This document shows, one piece after another, positions 28,353 to 38,872 of a stretch of 64,000 nucleotides of DNA; position 1 is the stretch's first letter, and each line of letters starts with the position of its first letter. Position numbers and translations under genes: made by a program. The notes under the pieces are model-generated. The model did no database searches. It was not told the origin of the DNA and saw only the letters and a program-made list of their open reading frames with translations. This DNA is from Ustilago trichophora (taxonomy: Eukaryota > Basidiomycota > Ustilaginomycetes > Ustilaginales > Ustilaginaceae), in NCBI GenBank assembly GCA_900323505.1, contig OOIN01000033.1, forward strand, positions 248,001 through 312,000, read 5' to 3'.

Positions 28353-31300
28353 CTAGAGTTGAGAGTCAACCTGTGACTGCTCTAACTCTTCGAGCTCCTC
28401 ATGTGGCCTTGAGGGATCCTCCTCTAATGGAACCAGGTCACTTCCCTGTCCATCGATGGCCTGCGACTGTGTTCGATCCACCTCTGAATGTGCTTCCAGG
28501 GTATGTTGCTGCTGTTGTGCCTGCAACTCCCCTGTAGTTGGGTCTGGTCCCCTTCGAGCCTGTTGGTTCTCATCCTCATACTCCTCTCGAACTGACCGTT
28601 CAATATCTTGATGCAAGTCCTCCTGATCTAGGCCTGCTACATCAGGATTGACTGCTCGAAGACTTCGAAAGAATCTCTGGAATGCTGGTTTGTTCCAGAA
28701 GTCCTCTACTAGGTTATCTCGAGGGTATGCTTTGAGCAACCGATTACCATGTACTAGCGCTCGAAGTGTCTGACCACTACTCGAAGCCAGGCTGTATGTA
28801 CCTAAAGCCTGTTTAGCCATGATTTGATAGGGTCCAAACCATTTTGCTTCGAACTTCAATGGATTCTGATGTCGAATCAGAACCCAGTCTCCGATCTCCA
28901 GCTTATGCAGTTTCACCTTCTCGTCATGCAGAGTCTTGGCTCTAACTGCTCGATTGTAAGCTGCTTGAACTGCCTTATGTCTTTGAGTCCTGAGGTTGGG
29001 CAATCGAGTTGTTGGGTCTTCGATCCGTCCATTAATGACTCTAGGCTGCAGTTCGTCTGTCGGTAACCTAGGCTTGATGCCATAGGTTAGGAAGAATGGA
29101 CTTTGATTTGTAGCAACTGACCTTCAAACCCTGCAGGCAAAGATAGCATTGGCTAGATACTGATCCCATAGCCTCGTGCTCTTCCCTACCATCAAACGTG
29201 TCAGCATCCTTCCAATCATTCCATTTAGGGCTTCAACCTTCCCATTTGTCCTTGGGTGGTATGCTGTAGCTAATCGATGCCGCGTCTTGATGGTTCTAAG
29301 CAAGTGTTCGACCACTTCGGCCAGGAAGTTAGAACCATTATCGCTTAGAATCTCCTTCGGTGCTCCAAAGTTGAGCACGATCTCTTCGTAGATGAAGTCG
29401 GCTACTCTCCAGGCTTTTGCATCTGGTAGAGCTTTTGCAATGGGCCAGCCAGTTGCATAATCGATTGCTGTTAGAATCCATTGGTTACCATCGGCTGTCT
29501 TCGGTAGTTGTCCAATGAAATCGATCCCCCACCTTTCAAAAGGTTGGATGGTTGAACTTGCCATGACTTGTGCCAATTCTCGATCCTGGTTCGAGCGTGA
29601 TCCCTGAGATACCTGGCATGCTGGGCATGTTCGACAGAACTTCGATAAGTCTGTTTGCATTTGAGGCCAGTATGCGCGGGTTCGAACTAGGTTTTGCAGT
29701 CCAGCTGCTCCTAGATGTCCATAGGATTGATGCATTTTATCCAGAAAATGCGATCGATGCATCGGTTCCAGGTATGGTGCTTGAGCACCATCTTCGAGAA
29801 TGCGAGTCAATTGATCATCAGCATCAAGCCTCCAGTGTCCTGCTTCCTCAAGCACTAATGACCGTTCGGGCCCTGGAGGTATCTCTCCATCCCTTAGATA
29901 TGCTTTGATGTCCTCGAGATGATCCGGTTCGGCAGTTAGAGACATCAAAAAGTCTGTTCGACGGGAAATTGCATCAGCAACTGTGTTTTCCTCCCCTGCT
30001 CGATACTTTATGTCTAGATCGTATTCTCCGAACTCCGCAATCCATCTCTCTAACCTCTTCGAAGCAATCTTGGTCTTTGGTATCTGGGCTAGGCTTTGAT
30101 GATCAGTGAGAATGGTAATCTTGCAACCATTCAGTATATAATGTCTCCAAGTTCGAAGGGCATGTCGAATGGCCAACAGCTCCTTTTCATGAACTGGATA
30201 CTTGAGCTCTGCTTCGGACATCTTTCGACCATCGAATGCAACTGGGTGCATCTTGCCAGTAGATCGATCCTCTTGTAACAGCACACACCCAATAGCCCAG
30301 TCAGAGGCATCCGTTTCGATGGTGTACTTCGAATCCGGATTGGGTTGTCGAAGGATTGGTGCTGAACAGAGTAGGCCTTTGATCTTTCTAAAGGCTAGAT
30401 CAGCTCGATCATTCCAGATGACCGGAACTTTTCTGCTGTTCTTCGATGAGATATCTAAGCCGCTCCCTTTTTCGACCTTGAGGAGATCAAAGAGTGGTGC
30501 TGTAATCGAAGCAAACCCTTTGGCATATCTTCGATAATACAAGCACAATCCTAAGAAAGATCTCAGGTCATGTATCGATGTTGGTCTAGGCCAGTCTCGA
30601 ATTAACTTCACCTTGTCTTCTAGGGGTTTGATGTTCCCTTGTCCTACTAGATGACCGCAAAACTCGATCGAAGTAGTCCCGAAGATGCACTTTGATGGTT
30701 TTGCAAAGAGTCGATGTTGTTTGAGGATCTCCAGTATCCTTGACACATGTTCTCGATGTTCATCCAGTGTATTCGAGTAGATCAAGATATCATCTAGGTA
30801 GACAATGACAAATTTGTCTAGGTAAGGTCGAAGTACTCGATTGACCAGTGTCTGGAAAACCGAAGGGGCATTCTTGAGTCCAAATGGCATGACCAAGAAT
30901 TCGAACTTCCCTATTCGAGTATTAAAGGCCGTTTTTGATACGTCTTCCGGTTTGAGTCTAATCTGCCAGTATCCTGAGGTTAGGTCTATCTTCGAGAACC
31001 ATTGAGCTTGACCTAGCTGATCGAGGCACTGTTGGATAACAGGCAATGGGTAACCATTTGTTGCAGTTATGGCATTGAGTGCTCGATAATCGATGCACAT
31101 GCGCCATCCCCCATCCTTCTTAGGAACAAAGATAACAGGGAAACCCCATGGGCTCGAGCTTTCTTGGATCATACCTCGATCCAGAAGTGCTCTAACCTGT
31201 TCTTCTTGCTCTCGAAGCTGACTTGCTGTCAAATTGTATGCTCGAATGTTTTTAGGTCCTTCCTCTCCTGTGCAGATGATGCTGTCCTGTAGTTGTCGAA

Positions 31301-32087
31301 GCATCGGTATAGACTCGATCCTCTCATCCTGGGGTATGTCTGTTCTAAACACCCCTTTATGCCTATTGAGGATTTTTCTTAAGCCTTGATCTGCAACTTG
31401 GGTACGATACCCATCTAAGTTCAGATCGAGCTCTTCTCGCATCATTAAGAGGAAACAGTGTCCCTCTGTCTTGAAGACCGAGTTCATCTCCTTATGATTT
31501 AGGAGATCTAAGGGCCGATCCGGGTCTAAGCAATCTAATTGCAAGACTCGATCTGATCGCCTGCCCATTAGAGCATGCTTGAATGATCCCTCCTTTGAGT
31601 GGAAACTTATGATGTTCGATGGGAAATCTAAGTTGGCTCTATGCTGTCTAAGCCACTCGATCCCCAAGATAACATCGTGTTGAGGCATATTCAACACCAA
31701 AGCTGTCCCTGGATATTCGAAGCCATCTAGCTCTATTCGAAGCTGCGCAGTTCCTTCGACTCCAAGAGCTGAACCGTCCGCTAGCTTAACCTGTTTCTGT
31801 GTTTCTGGACTGTCTTTATCCACCTGGAGTTGACACTTGTCCACCATAGATCTTGAAACGAAGGTTCTCGAAGCACCTGTATCGATCAAAGCCATGAAGT
31901 AGCGACCTTCGACTTTGATTTTCAGTTCGATCAAGCAGAAATCGCCAGGATTTTCTTGATTAGTTCCTAGATTCAAGTGTTCGACCCTTCGTGCCAAATC
32001 CTCATCCATCAAATTGGATGTAGCTTTGTCAGGAGACATGTTATGATCGATAGTCCCCTGACTTAGCTTCGATCTTGACCATTTCCC
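28353..32087 (-). CDS. Gypsy Pol: protease, RT, RNase H, integrase; one in-frame TGA
   Basis: Read from the -1 frameshift site at 32081-32087. In order: aspartic protease (LIDTGASRTFV), reverse transcriptase (KIDLTSGYWQIRL, MPFGLKNAPSVFQ, active site VYLDDILIYS), RNase H (IETDASDWAIGCVL, GCKITILTDHQSL), and integrase with zinc-binding HLGAAGL...CRTCPAC and the catalytic D-D-E (WGIDFIG, LSDNGSNF, HPRTNGKVEALN). A TGA at 29124-29126 interrupts integrase after FACRV. The same frame continues at once with TNQSPFFLTYG and a GPY/F-like module (WFGPYQI), then an acidic Gln/Glu-rich tail to 28353. The TGA is therefore a single nonsense change or a readthrough site, not a real end. Without it Pol would be about 1,245 residues. 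No chromodomain is seen. Confidence 0.88.
29124..29126 (-). other. In-frame TGA in gypsy integrase
   Basis: Context GTT TGA AGG with normal integrase sequence on both sides in the same frame. CGA is the usual arginine codon of this element, so C-to-T change of CGA is the simplest origin. Confidence 0.85.
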
Positions 32088-33124
32088 TGGGATTGGGTTG
32101 ACTCTTCGATCAAAGTCAATCGACGTTCGTTGGGTACAGTTACTATGCAGGAAGAGGATCGATGTCCAGTCTGCCCACATTTGAAACATCTGTTCTCCCT
32201 TCGACATTTCTTGAGGAATTCCATCCTTTGATTAGATTGACCTTGGTTCGAGTTCCCTTGGTTTTGGTAAGATCCCTTCTTCGAAGACTTTGGCCTGTCT
32301 TGCATTGGCTTCGAAGCTCGTTCCATAGCTTGATCCTCTAGATACCTGCTATAGATCTTGTCTGCAAATCGAGCTAGACCTCTAAGTGTCTGAGGTTCAT
32401 CAGGAACAAGGCTGAGTCTGTTCAAGACTTCTCGATTGAGGCCGCTCCTGAACTTCTCGGTCCTTAGATCTTCTGGAATGGGAGGTTCGATACGTTCAGC
32501 AAACTTAGAGAACTCGATGAGATATTCTCCAACTGATCTCTTGCCTTGGACACAGTTGTCATAGTCCTTCTGGCGCTTTCGCTTTGCATTGATGTCTTCG
32601 AACTCCATCTTGATCCATTCGAGGAACCCTTCAAGGGTAAGTTGCTGGTAAAGGTTCCTTTGAAGTTCAGGGCTTGCAGCATTGTTGAAAGTCCTTTCGA
32701 GCTTTGTCCTTTCGATAGCCCAAGCTTCCTTGGCTGAGCCAGTCAAGCTGTTGGCTGCATAGAGGATTTTCTCGGTTTCGCTCGAGAGGCATCCCTGCAG
32801 TTCAAGGAGACTGATACAGTCTCGAACCTGCATGATCCACATTCGAACCGCATTGTCCTCTACGGTGCCATCGAACAGCGCAGGTCTGGTACTCACCAGC
32901 CTGGCTCCAGCTTGAGTGGGTTGAGCAGAGGCTCGAAGGGTGCTTATCTCCAGCATCATGCTGTGAACCAACCTTCGAAGGTCTTCGACCTCGCTCGTAG
33001 TTGACATATCCCTCGATGCACCACCCAACTGGGGATTGTGCATCGAACCACTTACTCCATTGTTACCACTGCCATCAACTGGCATCATGTTCATCATATC
33101 CTGACTAGATTGATTGAATGACAT
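32063..33124 (-). CDS. Gypsy Gag with CCHC zinc knuckle
   Basis: 353 residues from ATG 33124, which lies 54 nt from the 5' LTR, to TAA 32063. The capsid-like region around 70-260 is helical: FDGTVEDNAVRMWIMQVRDCI, AANSLTGSAKEAWA, and FLEWIKMEFEDINAKRKRQKDYDN near the major homology region. A basic Gln/Asn-rich linker leads to one CCHC knuckle, CFKCGQTGHRSSSC, near residues 317-330. The protein forms the particle and binds element RNA. The frame overlaps Pol, and a GGGAAAT heptamer lies 15 nt before the stop. Confidence 0.88.
   Translation of the reverse strand: MSFNQSSQDMMNMMPVDGSGNNGVSGSMHNPQLGGASRDMSTTSEVEDLRRLVHSMMLEISTLRASAQPTQAGARLVSTRPALFDGTVEDNAVRMWIMQVRDCISLLELQGCLSSETEKILYAANSLTGSAKEAWAIERTKLERTFNNAASPELQRNLYQQLTLEGFLEWIKMEFEDINAKRKRQKDYDNCVQGKRSVGEYLIEFSKFAERIEPPIPEDLRTEKFRSGLNREVLNRLSLVPDEPQTLRGLARFADKIYSRYLEDQAMERASKPMQDRPKSSKKGSYQNQGNSNQGQSNQRMEFLKKCRRENRCFKCGQTGHRSSSCIVTVPNERRLTLIEESTQSQGNGQDRS
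32081..32087 (-). promoter_or_regulatory. Candidate -1 ribosomal frameshift site (GGGAAAT)
   Basis: On the minus strand the Gag frame reads G GGA AAT, the X XXY YYZ form of a -1 slippery heptamer. Slipping back one base enters exactly the frame of protease. The Gag stop follows 15 nt later. A downstream pseudoknot was not checked. Confidence 0.65.
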
Positions 33125-33159
33125 CTTGTTGAGTGTTGATACTTTTGAGGAGTGATCGA

Positions 33160-33176
33160 GATTGCAGAAGCTACCA
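33160..33176 (-). other. Candidate primer-binding site of gypsy element
   Basis: Two bases inside the 5' LTR the minus strand reads TGGTAGCTTCTGC. TGG pairs with the CCA end of a tRNA, and TGGTAGC would suit an initiator-Met-type 3' end. The tRNA is not proven. Confidence 0.5.
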
Positions 33177-33178
33177 AG

Positions 33179-33266
33179 TGTTGTGCGATTACGCGTTCGA
33201 GTTAGAGGCCAAGGGGAATGTGGTTTGATTGCAAGGAACGCGCGCTTAGAAATTGGACTAAATACA
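33179..33266 (-). repeat. 5' LTR of gypsy element
   Basis: 88 bp, identical to 27466-27553. Gag starts 54 nt downstream on the minus strand. Confidence 0.93.
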
Positions 33267-33270
33267 ATTT
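33267..33270. repeat. Target-site duplication, right copy
   Basis: ATTT directly after the right LTR, matching 27462-27465. Confidence 0.65.
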
Positions 33271-33527
33271 TTCTTGGTTTTGGATTTAATCGACAGAGTG
33301 CATAAACGCCCAACGCCCAGCTCTTCAGGCTCTGCCGAGACTTGCTTTCACGCCTCTTTCTCTTGAAATACCGCACTGTACATATTGTTCCTGGGATCGG
33401 GGGGACTAACAATTCGCGTGATCCCGATGGAAACAGCATTTCTGGACGTTTGGCGACATGGTTCCGCAGCGGTTCATCTCGAGCTTATTCCTGCGCACAC
33501 CTCTGCATTACAGTACAAGACGTCTGT

Positions 33528-33531
<4 letters not shown>

Positions 33532-33581
<50 letters not shown>
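33532..33581. repeat. (TG)n microsatellite
   Basis: About 25 TG units, directly upstream of the orphan gene leader. Confidence 0.95.
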
Positions 33582-33584
<3 letters not shown>

Positions 33585-33701
33585 AAATCCTGTCTTCAAT
33601 AAAGCAAAGAAAGAAGTCAAGAGAGTACAAGTTGTGTGCTAAGTTTCCTTCCCACCACCGCCTCGGCAACTCGTATCAGAGAAACATCATCTCAAGAGAA
33701 G

Positions 33702-35418
33702 ATGGCAGCAGCGGCAGTAGCAGGTTTAGTTTTGGGTCTATTGCTGGGTATTGCAGCCCTTCTCTCCGCCGTACTAGCCTGCGCCAGTAAATCCGAAAGC
33801 GAATCTTTACCTTTACACAGTCTACAATCCTCTCCTTCAACCGCTGCTGCTGAATCCAACAAAACTGACCCTCTGAAAGCCAAACATCCTCCCACCGCCA
33901 CCCCAACCGCCAAACAGCCTTCGGATAACAAACCCCAACAGGCCGTAAAAGATCCCAAACCACCTGACAACAAAGACAATAAAGCCGGCCCGACAAAGGG
34001 TGAAGAATGGTCAGGAGCCAGATTGTGGCAAGAGTATGTGGCCAAGGTGGACGAGGTCAAGGGAATGGATGGTAAAGCGCCACAGTATGTGGTGTTTGAT
34101 CCGAAGAGTGGTAAAATGGAGCTCAAGCCGGCTCCGGCGAATGACGCGCCGTTTTTGAAGGTTTGTGCGGATGGGAGAGTTGAGTTGGTGGATGTTGGCG
34201 GTGGTGGTGGAGGTGGAGGTGGTGGAGGTGGTGGAGGTGGGAAGACTGCGGGTGGTAGTGGGAACGGAGATGGGAGAAAGGATGAGAAGAAGGGTCAACA
34301 GCACCACGGCCAAGAACATGGGCAGGCGCAGCAGGGAAAGAAGGACGAGAATAAAACACAAGGAAGCAGTGAGCAGAAGGGAAACAACAACGATGCGAAG
34401 AAGGACGACAAGAAACCAGACGTTACCAAAGCACAGCAACAGCAACCCAAAGGCGAGCTCTTAAAAAGCAAATCTGAAGAAACCGACTCCAAAGAAAACC
34501 ACCACAACAACATTTCCAGGAAACCTCCTCCACCACCCTCACCAACAGTCATAATCGAAAAGAAAGCCGATCCTTATCAAAACGCCAAGAAGGACGAATG
34601 TGGTGATTCTCCCAAGTTGTCTTTGCACGGGACGGTGGAGTTGAGGCACGTTTTACAGGCGCTGGGTGTTGTTGTACCTCCCGTGACTTTGGCGGCGGAT
34701 AGCGCAAGGGAGGAGGTGTTGAAAGGTAAGGCAAAGATGCAGATGAAGAATGGATGTGTTGGATGCGGGTCTAGATACGGTGATGAGGGTCGGCGAGTGG
34801 GAACAAGCGGATGTAAGCACAGATACGACGCCGACTGTGGTAAGACTTTTCACCATTGTAGCCATCAACATCACCATCTTTCTATGAACCATCATAAGCC
34901 GGGCCAAACAAAACTTGCCCACTCGGGATGCAGACACGCTGCCACCCACAAGACATCCACAAGGACAAGGCAACACGAGAGTGCTCGTCACGATTCGTAA
35001 GTGTTTTCTTTTTCCTTCTCCTGGCAGATGAAAGTTGTTCAAATAGTGCTAACTTTGATACCGTTTTTTTTTTTTTTTTTTTTTTTTGGTGAGGATTACT
35101 GTACAGTTGCTGTGAGAGATGTGAGCTTCAAGAGGAGGTGAGTTGTATTTTCGACAGGGTTGAATGAGATTTCGAAAAATTACCAATGTTTGCTGCGGGT
35201 TGGTATTGGTGCGATAGGACTGGGAAACGACTTCATCGTCCACTATGACCACGCTTGATCTTGGTAAGTTTAATGATTTGAATTTCGCTTCTGAATGAAA
35301 ACGGTGAGAATGGGCCTGAGTACTGACACATCCTCGGATTCCTCATCCACGACTTGCTTCTCGGCGGTGTTACTCAGGCAATCGTCGTCACATCTGCCAC
35401 CACCATCGACACAGATAA
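33702..35418 (+). CDS. Orphan membrane protein with poly-Gly and Cys/His-rich tail
   Basis: ATG 33702 starts a hydrophobic segment (about 5-28, AVAGLVLGLLLGIAALLSAVLACA), a signal anchor. A Pro/Lys-rich linker follows, then a short folded-looking part (about 103-165), a run of about 17 Gly near 168-184, charged low-complexity sequence, a second small hydrophobic block (ELRHVLQALGVVVPPVTLAA), and a tail rich in Cys and His (CVGCGSRYG, HHCSHQHHH). A one-exon reading stops at 35000 (432 residues). That TAA lies inside GTAAGT. A spliced model fits better: exons 33702-34996, 35107-35137, 35218-35263 and 35378-35418 (470 residues) keep phase, use GT-AG borders, include a CTAAC branch site plus T-tract, and add CCERCE and CHHHRHR, more of the same Cys/His pattern. 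Family unknown; metal binding is inference. Confidence 0.55.
35060..35087 (+). repeat. T-tract in candidate intron 1 of the orphan gene
   Basis: About 24 T between a CTAAC branch-like site and TACAG at 35102-35106. It would be the polypyrimidine tract of the intron 34997-35106. Confidence 0.6.
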
Positions 35419-35497
35419 AGGCACAGCATCCACCCCTTCTCACACATCACACAAGAAATACAAACGTCACCAATTCATTGCCCACCGTCCTAATCTC

Positions 35498-37510
35498 CTA
35501 CTCGGCCAAAAAGCGCCACAACCCCTCACCATCCTTATAATCATGATGAACAACCGTCACCAACCACCTCTCCTCTTTCACTCCTTCCACCAATTTCCTA
35601 CTCGCCGAACCTTTGGGAAACAACATTGACCACTCTGACCAAATTTCAAATGCCTCTTCTCTCCACGCCTCAAAACTTTCCCTTTCGATGATGGTCGATT
35701 GAACGATTTCTTTTCCTGGGAATACTGCCCATGTGACGGTATTCGCCTCGTTCTCGCCCAGATTCGAGGCGAATTCGCCCTTTGCATTGCCAGCAAAGTA
35801 GGTGACCTGGGAGTTGGGGCCCAGAGCGTCAATGCGAGAGATGAGGGCGTCCTTGTCTTGGCTGGACATGAAGAGTTCAACAAAGGCTTTTTGAAAGATG
35901 AAGCCGCCAGGAGGGCCAAATCCGACAGTGGGATCGGTGGAAGGGGCACCGTCAACGGCGGGTTGAGATCCGACAGACCACCAACTTTTACCAGGCCGGT
36001 TCAGCGTCAGAAGATGATCGCGAATCTGCAAGGTCTCGTTCATCAGAGGAGCATCGCACCATGGAATGCAAGAGATCTTCTCCTCGAGATACGAGGCAAA
36101 GATAGTGGAAATGTCGGAGAGCGTCACTGGATAACCCCAAATCCGCAGCGCATCCTGAGGTGGGACTTTGAGAGAAACGCCATAGCCGTCCATCTCTCCA
36201 AAGGCGGGACTGCGAGAATCACCGTATCGACCGTTGGGGAATTCATCCCAGGTGCTTGTCTCGGGGACTTGGTAGGAGCTGGATGTGCGTGCGAGGGTGC
36301 GGTTGAGCGCTTCTTGGGTGGTCACTTTGAAGTCTTTGGGCGTGTTTGCACCGGTACGATCGGAAAGCATCTGGTTCTTTGTGCGCTCCAAATGCAGATG
36401 TGCAGGGATCCCCTTCAAACGTGCCTCGGCTTCAGCTTGTGCTCCGAGATCCACCTTCCAACCCAAGCCGTCCAAGATGCGCTCGATACTCTTTTCGAGG
36501 TTTAAAGAGCACAGGTGGAATCCTCTGACATCCGATTCGAGGAAAATGCGCCCAATCATGTGGATACTAAGCGAAACACCATACTCCTTTACGGCAGCGT
36601 CATCGCTCTTGATCGGTTCGAGGGCATCTAGCACCAGCTGGGGCACTTGCGCTTTGCAGAGGTTGGTCATACGGCGGAAACTCTGGTAGTTTTGAATGGG
36701 CATAATTCCGGGTAGGATGGGGATGGTGATACCGATATCTCTGCAGTCTTTGTACCAGCTGAGAAACTGGTCTACGTCGTAGAAGAGTTGGGTGACAATG
36801 TACTGTGCTCCTGCATCTTGCTTTTCTTTCAAGTAACGAAGATCGCGTTTGACGTCGCGGTCGACGTAATCGGCATGGCCTTCGGGGTACCCAGCTACGC
36901 CAATGCAAAAATAGTCTCCGTGACTCTCGCGAATATATCGGACGAGATCTGTGGCGTGCTGGAAACGTTCGTCCGCTGCTACCCAGTACTCTTCTCCTCT
37001 TGGTGGGTCACCTCGAAGGGCGAGAATGTTTTTGATACCGAGGCGTTTGGCGGTGAATAGGGTCTCGTCGAGACTGCTCTTCTCGACATTGGTACATGTG
37101 AGATGGAGACAGACATCGCAAGCATCGAGCTCTCCCTCACCTTCCCAGCTCTCACCGCCTTTAACGCGTTCGATATGCTGCTGAGATCCCGATCCAATCT
37201 GGTGTACTTCCGACTGGACGAGCTGCACATCAGGGTTCAACTTGCCCTTTTGAATCCTACCGGCCAACTCGAGGGATTTGCCACCGGTAGTACCACCAGC
37301 ACCCCATGTGACGTGAATCCAGCTAGGATCGAGATTGGCGCGCATGCGAGCGATGCGGTTGTAGAGGTTGGCGAGACCCTGGGTAGTTTTGGGGGGGAAG
37401 AATTCGAAGGACCAGAAGGGGGCATCGCGGGCCGAGGCTGCTTGGATTTTGGTGGTAATGTGGGCTGGGTCGGGCACTGAAGGCACCGCAGCAGTGGAAG
37501 TTGATGCCAT
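35498..37510 (-). CDS. MET12: Methylenetetrahydrofolate reductase
   Basis: Reduces 5,10-methylene-THF to 5-methyl-THF, the methyl donor for methionine synthesis. FAD enzyme, cytosolic, 670 residues in one exon from ATG 37510. The N-terminal TIM-barrel catalytic domain covers about 20-345, with FWSFEFFPPKT (catalytic Glu), VTWGAGGTT, HLTCTNVEK, NILALRGDPPRG, GVAGYPEGH and PGIMPIQNYQSF. The C-terminal regulatory domain follows from about 400 (GDSRSPAFGEMDGYG, DISTIFASYLEEKISCIPWCD), where AdoMet or related effectors act. GAGGTT and LTCTNxEK are closer to yeast Met12 than to Met13, so that symbol is used, but fungi often have both and the assignment is moderate. It converges on the orphan gene and diverges from the phospholipase D-like gene. 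Confidence 0.93.
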   Translation of the reverse strand: MASTSTAAVPSVPDPAHITTKIQAASARDAPFWSFEFFPPKTTQGLANLYNRIARMRANLDPSWIHVTWGAGGTTGGKSLELAGRIQKGKLNPDVQLVQSEVHQIGSGSQQHIERVKGGESWEGEGELDACDVCLHLTCTNVEKSSLDETLFTAKRLGIKNILALRGDPPRGEEYWVAADERFQHATDLVRYIRESHGDYFCIGVAGYPEGHADYVDRDVKRDLRYLKEKQDAGAQYIVTQLFYDVDQFLSWYKDCRDIGITIPILPGIMPIQNYQSFRRMTNLCKAQVPQLVLDALEPIKSDDAAVKEYGVSLSIHMIGRIFLESDVRGFHLCSLNLEKSIERILDGLGWKVDLGAQAEAEARLKGIPAHLHLERTKNQMLSDRTGANTPKDFKVTTQEALNRTLARTSSSYQVPETSTWDEFPNGRYGDSRSPAFGEMDGYGVSLKVPPQDALRIWGYPVTLSDISTIFASYLEEKISCIPWCDAPLMNETLQIRDHLLTLNRPGKSWWSVGSQPAVDGAPSTDPTVGFGPPGGFIFQKAFVELFMSSQDKDALISRIDALGPNSQVTYFAGNAKGEFASNLGENEANTVTWAVFPGKEIVQSTIIERESFEAWREEAFEIWSEWSMLFPKGSASRKLVEGVKEERWLVTVVHHDYKDGEGLWRFLAE

Positions 37511-38639
37511 CGTGTGCAAGGACTTGTATGGATGTGGTGTATGATGAGAACAAGAAGAAGATGTGCATCGGATATTGATTTGAGTCGCCTTCTTTGGTTT
37601 TCCGATGTCATGCGAGCAAGAAGGTGTCTTTCAAGCCTGAAAGCCGATTTCCGAGATTCTTCTTAAAGAGGAGAAAGTCAGGGTCTTTGGAGCAAATGTG
37701 AAGGGGCAGTCAGCGCAATTACACGCTCGAAAACGTACAGACACTTTGCCCCGATCGAGGACGTATCGGCTTGTTCTCACGATCCATGACACACGAGAGC
37801 ATTCTCTGCTGCTTGTACAGTACAGTACACTATAATACGCTGCCAAACGGGCATCGGAAGAGGCATAGGAAAGGGGTTGCGGATTGCGGAAAAGCCGAAT
37901 CAACAAAAGAGTGTCAACCCCGCACTCGCCAACTTATCACAGAGTATGCGACCTGTGCGTGTGTGTGTGCGAGTCTGCGATTCGCCCTTGACACCACGGC
38001 AGAAGATAATAGCAAAGCAAACAACCGAGACCCGGCTAATCGAATTGTCTACAGTAAGTTATGCTATAGGAGCAGATGCACGTCCTTTCTCTGCTTGCGT
38101 TGAAGAAAATCAATTTGCTCGGTCCCCGCCGGTCCGTTGCCTGCTTGCATCCTCTCTGCCTCGTTCGCCCTTGATCCCTTTTTCGTGTTCCCACCGTAGC
38201 TGCTCAATATCCGTCACTTTACTGTCTGCTGTTTCGATCTGTATAAACCAGGCAAGAGCAAGACGAAGCAGAAGCAGCGGCACGTTCTGTGACTTGGCAA
38301 AGAGCATCCACATTGTCCTTTTCGGAGAATCTTGGCCGGAAAGAAGGCGATGTGAGAGTGCAAGAGGAGGCCAAGATGGCTTGGCTGAACATCACCTTCG
38401 TCATAGGCTTTCAACTTTATTGGAGGGCGTATCGCCAGTCACTGAGGCACTTTTTCTGTTGCTTGATTTTGTATTTTCTGTGAAATGCAAATCCAAATGC
38501 AAATGCAGATGCGGTTGCAGTACTGTACACACACACTCTCTCTCTCTTTGTTGTCGGCACGTCGGTAGTGGCTTGGACCCGTCATTGGCAGCAGCAGCAG
38601 CAGTGGAATGATGTGAGTGGGCTCTTCTTGGCTGCCGAA

Positions 38640-38695
38640 AAATAAAAACAAAATAAATAAATGAATAAATAAACAAATAGATAAATAAATAAGAA
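38640..38695. repeat. (AAAT)n-type microsatellite
   Basis: Imperfect AATAAATAAATG-type repeat of about 55 bp in the MTHFR/PLD intergenic region. Confidence 0.85.
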
Positions 38696-38848
38696 AAGAT
38701 CCGGCACCTGCTTCGCTTCGTTCGTACAGACTGCACCGCCCAAGGCAAGCACTGCTCAGACGCCTCGCTTACAAGTACTGTACAGAAACTTGTACCTTTG
38801 ACTGCACCCTCCACTGATGCAAGTAATTGATTCGGAATCCCCACTTCT

Positions 38849-38872
38849 CCTCTCTCTCTCTCTCTCTCTCTC
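38849..38872. repeat. (CT)n microsatellite
   Basis: Uninterrupted CT repeat of about 24 bp in the leader region of the PLD-like gene. Confidence 0.85.

Larger units (their letters stand above)
27466..33266 (-). mobile_element. Ty3/gypsy LTR retrotransposon, near-intact
   Basis: A 5,801-bp element read on the minus strand. Two identical 88-bp LTRs flank it. Next to the 5' LTR is a candidate primer-binding site, and a perfect 13-nt polypurine tract abuts the 3' LTR. The flanks give a 4-bp repeat ATTT (or 5-bp AATTT if the last LTR base is ambiguous). The order is Gag, protease, reverse transcriptase, RNase H, integrase, which is the gypsy order. Gag and Pol are in different frames (-1). Pol carries one TGA. 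Between Pol and the 3' LTR an ORF of 216 codons runs on the opposite strand. No chromodomain is visible after integrase. The element is rich in TCGA, unlike its surroundings. Identical LTRs point to a recent insertion, though 88 bp gives little resolution. Confidence 0.95.
33267..33701. other. Region between gypsy element and orphan gene
   Basis: 435 bp forming the promoter and leader of the orphan membrane-protein gene. It holds a long (TG)n microsatellite at about 33532-33581. No gene. Confidence 0.6.
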
